From Maioricimonas rarisocia (GTDB taxonomy: Bacteria > Planctomycetota > Planctomycetia > Planctomycetales > Planctomycetaceae): a stretch of 64,000 nucleotides of DNA. Below the pieces are notes generated by a model. That model did no database searches. It was not told the DNA's origin and worked only from the letters and a program-made list of their open reading frames with translations. The translations under genes were made by a program, and so were the position numbers. The stretch is from the NCBI RefSeq assembly GCF_007747795.1, contig NZ_CP036275.1:2900853-2964852 (forward strand), in the 5' to 3' direction. This document shows positions 58,661 to 64,000 of this stretch, one piece after another (within the stretch, counting starts at the first letter, position 1; each line of letters opens with the position of its first letter).

Positions 58661-58751
58661 CGTGTGCATCGCGGTGCTCTGCCCGGAACGGGCCGGCGGT
58701 CGGGAACTGGGGGCCGGGGGGGCGCTCGCTCCAGCCTCGGCCAGCCCAAAA

Positions 58752-58897
58752 GTAGGGTGCTGTCGCCGGAGGCGACGCACCGTTGTTCGGCCGAGAAACG
58801 TGCATGCGACCAGGTTGGTGCGTCACGGAGGTTACCTGCCATGGCACGTCGAACCGGGTGGGACGTCCGGAGTGTAGCTCGCCGTGACACACCCTAC
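58752..58897. mobile_element. MITE-like element with GTAGGGTG / CACCCTAC terminal inverted repeats
   Basis: A 146-base non-coding segment is bounded by perfect 8-base inverted repeats. They extend imperfectly to about 13 bases (GTAGGGTG-ct-GTC against GTAGGGTG-t-GTCAC). An internal hairpin GTCGCC-GGA-GGCGAC lies next to the left end. No target-site duplication could be read with confidence. It is part of the repeat-rich flank of the defence-like island. Confidence 0.45.
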
Positions 58898-59242
58898 GTG
58901 ATTGTTCCGGCCAGTTGGAAGCCGGCCCTGGTGGCCAGAATGGAGACAGGAGAATGTCGAGCAGTAGAGCACTGCAAGGTGTCAGCGGAGCGAGACCCAC
59001 CATCCCGGTGTGTCCCGCATGCGCACCCGCCTGCGGCGTGAGAGCATGGCACCCGGTGCAGCCTCCTGCCTCCTGCGCCGGCCCCGGTTCGCAAACCTGG
59101 GCTACCCGGGAGGATGGGGGCGTGCGACGTTCACCACGCCCTTCACTTCGCTGCGCTTCGCCGCCACTCACGTCAGACAGGATGGTTAGCCGTGTGGAGC
59201 GGGTAGGCTTCGCGTGGGAGCGGGGGAAGGTCGTTGGCCGGT
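58898..59242. other. Non-coding flank with degenerate copy of the GCCGGCCCCGG repeat
   Basis: No credible gene is present in this stretch. At about 59055-59105 the sequence GCGCCGGCCCCGGTT-CGCAAACCTGGGCTACC resembles a block found in each unit of the tandem array at 61620-62085 (GCGCCGGCCCCGGTTTG-AAAACCGGGGGTACC). Thus related repeats lie on both sides of the AAA gene. G+C is high here and falls sharply at about 59340. Confidence 0.5.
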
Positions 59243-59328
59243 AACGCTCAGCTCAGGTGCGATTGAGGCGACAGCCACTTTTTCGGCTGCAAAAGTGGCT
59301 GGCGGGCCAAACGTCACCTGCAGCGATT
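59243..59328. repeat. Long bulged inverted repeat directly after the AAA ATPase gene (attC-like?)
   Basis: Three nested stems are aligned around one axis: inner CAGCCACTTTT (59272-59282) with AAAAGTGGCTG (59291-59301), perfect; middle CAGGTG (59254-59259) with CACCTG (59315-59320); outer AACGCT (59243-59248) with AGCGATT (59322-59328). Unpaired bulges separate them. No external T-run follows, so it is not a standard terminator. Position and architecture resemble an integron attC site, but a clean GTTRRRY/RYYYAAC pair is missing. Confidence 0.5.
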
Positions 59329-59350
59329 TGGCAGATGCGCCTTGCACGAC

Positions 59351-60874
59351 CTATGGATTTGCCTGAATGAAAGCGCGCATTGCTTCAATGGACTGCCGCA
59401 ACTCCTGCTCAGTAAACCGAGGATTTGCCTCATTCTCCGGATGATGAATCTGATGCCGAATGTACTCTGTCAGAACTATCTGCAATCCGGTCGTCGAACG
59501 GTCTTTATTCTGCTTTTTGTAGTGCATCGTGGCCTGACCCGACTTAAACGCCCCAAGCTTCCCCTCTGCCTCGATGAAACCATAAAGTTCATTGTGGTAT
59601 TCGAACGAGGATTCATCAAAAGCCGAAAAATTTACCTCATTCAAACTTGGATATGGGAGTTCGCTCTCCTCGACATTGCGAATGTCTTCGGGCTGCTGCC
59701 CAGCAATTAAGAGCAGGTTCTCGAACTTTAGCTGTTTTACGATCTCTGGGCTGTGCGAGGTCAGGACGATCTGTGTCCCGGACGCCTCGGACAAAGAGAG
59801 TAGAGCAGAAACCAGTGCTCTCTGATGTTCCGGGTGCTGAGACGTTTCGGGTTCTTCAATGGCATAGACCACACTCGGCAGTCCGGTTTCGCGCTGCCGT
59901 CGCTCAGCTTCCGCGCGAAAGAAACTGATGAGAATCAGGCGTTTAACGCCACTACCGCGCTTGTTGATTGGAATCTCTTCGTCCCCCGCGATGGAAACAT
60001 TCTTGAATACATCGGTCCACTTCAACGAGGCGGGGTCAGGAATCTGAGGATTCAACGATGACGCGATTTCTGGATTCAGCTCAACTAACTTTGTAAGGGT
60101 CTGCGCCGCAACTTCATCTAGACGGGTTTTGACAGTATCAGCCACCTTGGCAAGTTCGGACTGAATGGTTGGATCCCCAAGTATTTCTCTAACGGCAAGG
60201 CGCATGGGATCTTGCACCTCACTGTCCCCGTCACTGTTCTTGCGATCAGCCTGGAAGAGCGAGTACAACGGCATGTAAGACTTCAGCTGATCCCAAATAT
60301 TTCTCGCATCGATCTTCGCGACTTCAATTTCGCAATCTTGTAGCTCTAAGTCACTCTGTCCGCTCCAAATAGCCTTCCGTAGCTCCGAATTCTTTGTCTT
60401 GTCCGGGCACTCGAGACCTTGGTCGTCAAGGAGCTCTTTCAGATTAGCGTTCTTCTTGAGAAGAAGGTCTTTGCACCCTGCGGCCGTGGGATGATGTGCC
60501 GATATGAAAACCTTCTCTCTCCCGGCTTTGGGATAGCGCTTAATTACCTTGAGCGTGCCAGCGCTTGTCAGTAAATGCTCATCAGCAAGGGTTGTTTCGT
60601 TTGTAGCATCAATGACTATCGACGCCGGCAACTCCTCGAATTCGACAAAGATTTCAACGCAATCGTCACCAGAAGCGAGATTGGCCTTGTTGATGTCATC
60701 CTTGTCTAGCTTGACGTTGCCCTTTCCGTCATTGAAGAAAATATCCAGCGCTTCTAGCACCGTAGATTTGCCGATATCGTTCTTTCCGACCAGCACGAGA
60801 AGATCGCCGACTTCTACTTCGATGGGGCTGGAATAGCCACGGAATCCTTTGATACCAACCGTTCGAATTTTCAT
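59351..60874 (-). CDS. RecF/OLD-like AAA ATPase with C-terminal HEPN-like motif (candidate anti-phage gene)
   Basis: A 507-residue soluble protein. The N-terminal SMC/RecF-type half-site has Walker A GKNDIGKST (30-38). The C-terminal ATPase half has the signature NKRGSGVKRLI (about 304-313), Walker B/catalytic Glu YAIEEPE (337-343) and the H-loop TSHSP (372-376). The last about 80 residues are not TOPRIM. They contain YHNELYGFI and then YIRHQIHHPEN (471-481), whose R473-x4-H478 fits the HEPN ribonuclease motif, ending TEQELRQSIEAMRAFI. ATPase-HEPN proteins are often abortive-infection effectors; this is inference. G+C is visibly lower than in the neighbours, suggesting acquisition. It is transcribed away from an integrase remnant. 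Confidence 0.85.
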   Translation of the reverse strand: MKIRTVGIKGFRGYSSPIEVEVGDLLVLVGKNDIGKSTVLEALDIFFNDGKGNVKLDKDDINKANLASGDDCVEIFVEFEELPASIVIDATNETTLADEHLLTSAGTLKVIKRYPKAGREKVFISAHHPTAAGCKDLLLKKNANLKELLDDQGLECPDKTKNSELRKAIWSGQSDLELQDCEIEVAKIDARNIWDQLKSYMPLYSLFQADRKNSDGDSEVQDPMRLAVREILGDPTIQSELAKVADTVKTRLDEVAAQTLTKLVELNPEIASSLNPQIPDPASLKWTDVFKNVSIAGDEEIPINKRGSGVKRLILISFFRAEAERRQRETGLPSVVYAIEEPETSQHPEHQRALVSALLSLSEASGTQIVLTSHSPEIVKQLKFENLLLIAGQQPEDIRNVEESELPYPSLNEVNFSAFDESSFEYHNELYGFIEAEGKLGAFKSGQATMHYKKQNKDRSTTGLQIVLTEYIRHQIHHPENEANPRFTEQELRQSIEAMRAFIQANP

Positions 60875-60907
60875 CGGCCCCTCGTCTCCGCAGAAACCAT
60901 TGGGTTG

Positions 60908-60914
60908 AAGCGCA
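60908..60914 (-). other. GTTRRRY-type core heptamer between AAA gene and integrase remnant
   Basis: On the minus strand GTTAAAT matches the integron recombination core GTTRRRY. It lies 33 bases before the ATG of the AAA gene, where an attI/cassette junction would be expected. A match this degenerate is expected by chance about once per kilobase per strand, so on its own it is weak. Confidence 0.3.
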
Positions 60915-61048
60915 TTTAACTTGGTTATCTCTCAACAATCCGCATCGAGAATACTCCGGGCTGGGGGAGGCAGTCAATTTCAAGCCTTGAACAGAGATGC
61001 ATCAAACCCACTGCGCGAATTGACCGGGCAATTCCTGCGCGGCAAACT

Positions 61049-61517
61049 GTGGAGATGAAACGCCTCGAACAGTACCGGGCAGCCTGTGAAGGCCGCCGCC
61101 TGGCCAGGCGAACCATTCAGACCTGCTCCCGCCGGGGCGAGGAGTTTCTGCCGTTCCATTACGATTGCACCTGCCATTGGATCCATCGGCGGTGGCAAGG
61201 GGAACAAGGATCGAGTCACGATGCTGCCCCAGTCTTCGGAAGAGAGACTGGAAGCTCAGGTCGAATTCGTTCGAGTGTGGCATGAACACGACGTGGAGAA
61301 CGGAGTGGGATACGCGCTCGTTTCGACGAGTCTGGAACACAAACGACACAATGCAGCGCGTGACTTGCGCTGGCAATTCGTATTTGGTTCAGCCGTCATT
61401 CGTCTCGACAAGGAAGCGGGAAGACGCATTCGCTGGCACGCCCATCACTGCGCTGCAGAGCGGGTCATTCACTTTGATTTTCGTAGAAGTCACTTGGGGA
61501 AACTGTTCGGCCGGTGA
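61049..61517 (+). pseudogene. Degenerate integron-type tyrosine recombinase (IntI family) remnant
   Basis: Two pieces lie in different frames. Piece 1 (about 61058-61165) encodes RLEQYRAACEGRRLARRT then EEFLPFH, matching the N-terminal SAM-like core-binding domain of IntI/Xer recombinases. Piece 2 (about 61190-61500) starts with GKGNKDRVTMLP, the conserved beta-strand segment of the catalytic domain. It continues with HEHDVENGVGYALVSTSLEH, AARDLRWQFVFGSA and a degenerate HHxxE-like region. About 150 residues between the pieces are missing, and the C-terminal HxxR and Tyr box is lost. The gene is thus inactive. The collinear resemblance over DL..G.G....P.AL....AA.E..WQ.VF is characteristic of integron integrases. 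Orientation is divergent from the AAA gene. Confidence 0.72.
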
Positions 61518-61619
61518 GCGTCAGGCAGGCAGGAATGCCTGCCCCACCTGGCGCAATGTGGTGGAGGACCGGACAACGTTGCTGTCCAGCAGGACAGGCC
61601 GGGACTGGTGCCGGCATAC
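61518..61619. repeat. GGCAGGCAGGAATGCCTGCCCCACC repeat copy and flanks
   Basis: At about 61523-61547 this is the reverse complement of the GTGGGGCAGGCATTCCTGCCTGCC motif at about 17401. A related palindrome (CCGGGACTGGTGCCGG) lies near 61600. It separates the integrase remnant from the 181-base tandem array. Confidence 0.65.
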
Positions 61620-62085
61620 TCAGTGCTGACGGACTGGGGGCGTCGCTTCGCGAGACGACCACCAGTCAGCTGCCGCATCGGTCTCGCCTGGCCAATGCTG
61701 GGACCAGTCCCAGCCTACTCCCTGGATGGGACGTGGGACCAGCGTCTCTGCCTCTTGCCGGCTGCGCCGGCCCCGGTTTGAAAACCGGGGGTACCCACTG
61801 TCAGTGCTGACGGACTGGGGGCGTCAGTTCGCGAGACGACTACCAGGCAGCTGCCGTGTCGGAGTCACCTGGCCAATGCTGGGACCAGTCCCAGCCTACT
61901 CCCTGGATGGGATGTGGGACCGTCGTTTCTGCCTCTTGCCGGCTGCGCCGGCCCCGGTTTGAAAACCGGGGGTACCCACTGTCAGTGCTGACGGACTGGG
62001 GGCGTCAGTTCGCGAGACAACCATCAGTCAGCTGCCGCATCGGTCTCGCCTGGCCAATGCTGGGACCAGTCCCAGCCTACTCCCT
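61620..62085. repeat. 181-bp tandem repeat array, about 2.6 copies
   Basis: Units start with TCAGTGCTGACGGACTGG at 61620, 61801 and 61982, an exact 181-base period; the third is truncated at about 62085. Units differ at only a few positions. Each full unit carries three palindromes: GCTGGGAC/GTCCCAGC, GCCGG/CCGGC, and CCCCGGTTT/AAACCGGGG. ORFs across the array are repeat artefacts. The GCTGGGAC palindrome also occurs singly at 30412. Confidence 0.93.
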
Positions 62086-62139
62086 TCTTCCTACTTCCTT
62101 CTTTCTAACTCCTAACTCCTAACTCCTGCCCACTACCCA

Positions 62140-63249
62140 CTACAGAAGCGTCAGCGGATTCTCCCGCTGCTTGAGCGGCAGCGTGACCGGTCCGCCGGTG
62201 CGATGCGATTCGAAGACCCCAGCGATCATTTCGACTGTCCAGCGAGCATCGTACATGCTGCACTTTGGCTGCTGCTCGGGATTCCCGATGCAGTCGATCA
62301 GGTCGTTGACGGCGAGAACATTGCCGCCATGCAGACCGGTTCGCGGCAAGGTTTCCGGCTTGCCCACGCCATTGGACGAGATTGGAACCCATTCCTTTCT
62401 GCTTCGCCCGGGTGACCAGGAGGAATCGCGCAGCACATGGCAGGGGGCGAGGTGTCCGGTCAGAAACTCGACGACGCCTTCGCTTCCGAAGACCTGGATT
62501 CCGAATCGGGAGGGATCACCCGCCGTACCCCGGTGCGAACCGAAGTAGCCGGTGGCTCCTTCGGGCAGGGTGTACATGGCGTTGATCGCGTCGCCGGCCA
62601 AGGGACCGATCCCCTCGTTTCCCTCACGCACATGGGAGCCGGTGACCGGTTCGCCGTTTTCGAGAACTGTGGCGTAGCAGGTCTGCGGATCTCCGCCGAA
62701 GACCCGCATGAGATCCAGGACGTGACTGCCGAGCACCCACAGATCCTCGCCGCCACCACGCCGGGCATCTTCCTTGCCTCGTCCGCGGATCTCGAGGACT
62801 CGACCGATCAGGCCCTTCGAGATCTCCCGTTTGACGACATCGAGTGTGGGCGTCCACCTGGTCTGATGCGCGATGGCCAGCTTGAGGTGTCGCATTTCGC
62901 AGGCAGCGACGATCTCGTCCGCTTCGGTCAGGTCCCGGCAGAACGGCTTTTCGGTGTAGATGTGGCAGCCATGCTCGGCAGCGGCGAGCATCATGTCCTT
63001 GTGCTCGTTCATCCACCGGGGAGCGACCGCAACGATGTCGAGCTGTTCCTGCTCGAGCATTTCACGATAGTCGGAGTAGGCTCGCTCGGCACCGGTTCGG
63101 GAGCGGGCTGACCAGCGGCCCCGTTCGTCATCGTCTGCGACGGCGATGACCTGGGCGCGATCGATTTCTCGCCAGACGCTGTCGAGACCGTGACCGTAGT
63201 TGCCGCGATCGGTCCGTCCGATGATCCCGACCCGATACTTCTCTGCCAT
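62140..63249 (-). CDS. Gfo/Idh/MocA family oxidoreductase
   Basis: A 369-residue NAD(P)-dependent oxidoreductase. The Rossmann start is KYRVGIIGRTDRGNYGHGLD, where G-x-x-G is partly replaced (GRTDRGNYG). It is followed by VIAVADDDERGR, LDIVAVAPRWMNEH, and the conserved IYTEKPFCRDLTEADEIV, with the catalytic-site Lys-Pro. The C-terminal beta-sheet domain contains GSHVLDLMRVFGGD. Planctomycete genomes carry dozens of such genes, generally for sugar or inositol derivatives. There is no signal peptide, so it is probably cytosolic. Start ATG 63249. Confidence 0.92.
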   Translation of the reverse strand: MAEKYRVGIIGRTDRGNYGHGLDSVWREIDRAQVIAVADDDERGRWSARSRTGAERAYSDYREMLEQEQLDIVAVAPRWMNEHKDMMLAAAEHGCHIYTEKPFCRDLTEADEIVAACEMRHLKLAIAHQTRWTPTLDVVKREISKGLIGRVLEIRGRGKEDARRGGGEDLWVLGSHVLDLMRVFGGDPQTCYATVLENGEPVTGSHVREGNEGIGPLAGDAINAMYTLPEGATGYFGSHRGTAGDPSRFGIQVFGSEGVVEFLTGHLAPCHVLRDSSWSPGRSRKEWVPISSNGVGKPETLPRTGLHGGNVLAVNDLIDCIGNPEQQPKCSMYDARWTVEMIAGVFESHRTGGPVTLPLKQRENPLTLL

Positions 63250-63353
63250 AACGGCGCTCCGGAGGAATGCTGTGGAGATGCGGTGGTCCGCGACGTCACA
63301 GCATGTCGGGGAGAGCGCCCGGGATCAACCGTAGCGGCTCCTCTGCCCTGGCC

Positions 63354-64000
63354 TCAGGCGGGCGGACGGGACGCGCCGGACTGACCGGCACGAGTGACCA
63401 GGTCGCACAGACAGGATTCGTCGATCACTGTTCCTTTGGGCAGCGTCTTGATTCCGTCCAGCACGCCGACCACCAGTTCGTCGGTTGGTTCGACGCCCAG
63501 TTGTTCCAGATGATGGGCGACGGCGCGGCGACCACTGTGCCGCCCCAGCACGAGCTCGATGCCCGATGCTCCAACGCGCTCCGGCCGGAACGGGAGATAC
63601 GTATCGGGGTTCTTCAGCAGCCCGTCCTGGTGAATACCCGCTTCGGTGGCGAAGACCGTCCTGCCGGCGACCGGCTTGTTGATCGGCAGGGGGATGCCGG
63701 TCAGCTCGGAGACCAGTTCGCACAGCGGCACCAGCTTCGTCGTATCGAGCTTGCCGAGCGGCCCGTACAGATCGGGGTGCATGCTCATGGCGATGGCAAC
63801 TTCCTCGAGGGACGTATTGCCGGCCCGTTCGCCGATGCCGTTGATTGTGCACTGCACGACGTTCACGTTCTCCTGGATGCAGGCGAGCGTGTTGGCGACG
63901 GCCAGCCCCAGGTCGTTGTGAAAGTGAACCGCGAACAGTGCCTTGTCGATGTTGGGGACGCCGTCCTGAATGCGACGGACCGTATCGCGGGCCGTGTCGG
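63354..64000 (-). CDS. 2-isopropylmalate / homocitrate synthase family protein, C-terminal part
   Basis: The gene enters from the right edge; about 214 C-terminal residues are present. Visible are [17 protein letters not shown] (the HxH metal site of the DRE-TIM metallolyase), [48 protein letters not shown] and [12 protein letters not shown]. The protein ends soon after, without the regulatory LeuA dimer (allosteric leucine-binding) domain. It is therefore a short form like homocitrate synthase or an unregulated isopropylmalate synthase. Reaction: condensation of acetyl-CoA with a 2-oxo acid. Substrate cannot be decided from this part. Confidence 0.88.
   Translation of the reverse strand, partial: DTARDTVRRIQDGVPNIDKALFAVHFHNDLGLAVANTLACIQENVNVVQCTINGIGERAGNTSLEEVAIAMSMHPDLYGPLGKLDTTKLVPLCELVSELTGIPLPINKPVAGRTVFATEAGIHQDGLLKNPDTYLPFRPERVGASGIELVLGRHSGRRAVAHHLEQLGVEPTDELVVGVLDGIKTLPKGTVIDESCLCDLVTRAGQSGASRPPA

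Noticed and set aside
58638-59171. Minus-strand ORF of 177 codons in the gene-free flank
   Set aside because: No family, no ribosome site, composition of repeat DNA; overlaps the MITE-like element.
61620-62085. Possible CRISPR array
   Set aside because: The units are adjacent 181-base copies without unique spacers, and no cas gene is present.
61726-62122. Overlapping plus-strand ORFs with near-identical peptides
   Set aside because: They are translations of the 181-base tandem repeat, not genes.

Overview
The window looks like chromosome of a high-G+C planctomycete (Planctomycetota, Planctomycetales-like). This is inferred from gene content: two PSD1-type cytochrome c / DUF1549 / DUF1553 proteins each paired with a DUF1501 protein, a sulfatase, a PVC-type heme-binding/PQQ-like dehydrogenase N-terminus, an ECF sigma factor next to a giant Ser/Thr kinase, and a DUF1570 protein. 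No rRNA, tRNA or CRISPR array was found.

Layout. 1-8.6 kb: a truncated PQQ/heme-type dehydrogenase, an Ldh2-family dehydrogenase, ftsH, a UvrD/PcrA-like helicase, an SRPBCC protein, an M20 peptidase and a receiver-like protein. 8.7-14.2 kb: a TPR protein, then groES-groEL behind a candidate sigma-54 promoter with an upstream inverted repeat; the groEL terminator is followed at once by a group II intron with its reverse transcriptase. 14.4-17.3 kb: an SLC13 transporter, a small membrane protein and a DUF1080 lipoprotein. 17.6-24.6 kb (minus): a PSD1 / sulfatase / DUF1501 operon. 24.8-30.2 kb: thiL, an HtrA-like protease, a TPR protein, an AcuI/YhdH-type reductase and an alpha/beta hydrolase. 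30.7-36.7 kb (minus): a second PSD1 / DUF1501 pair, tatD and a helical hypothetical. 36.8-45 kb (minus): nuoHJKLMN, the membrane arm of complex I, with a histidine-rich insertion in NuoL. 45.3-50 kb (minus): a GNAT acetyltransferase, a PAS histidine kinase translationally coupled to a receiver-PP2C phosphatase, and a polysaccharide deacetylase. 50.3-58.6 kb: a DUF1570 putative peptidase, a Ser/Thr kinase with an Arg/Asp insert, an ECF sigma factor and two secreted EF-hand proteins with Arg/Gly low-complexity sequence. 62.1-64 kb: a Gfo/Idh/MocA oxidoreductase and a truncated LeuA/homocitrate synthase-family gene.

The most unusual part is 58.6-62.1 kb. A low-G+C gene (59351-60874) encodes a RecF/OLD-like AAA ATPase with a C-terminal RxxxxH (HEPN-like) motif, the architecture of anti-phage abortive-infection genes. 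It is transcribed away from the remains of an integron-type tyrosine recombinase (about 61049-61510: an N-terminal piece and a GKGNKDRVTMLP-bearing C-terminal piece in different frames). The order and orientation are those of an integron integrase and its first cassette. A GTTRRRY heptamer lies between them, and a long bulged inverted repeat follows the cassette gene. Intergenic repeat families, including a 181-bp tandem repeat, surround this island and recur elsewhere in the window.
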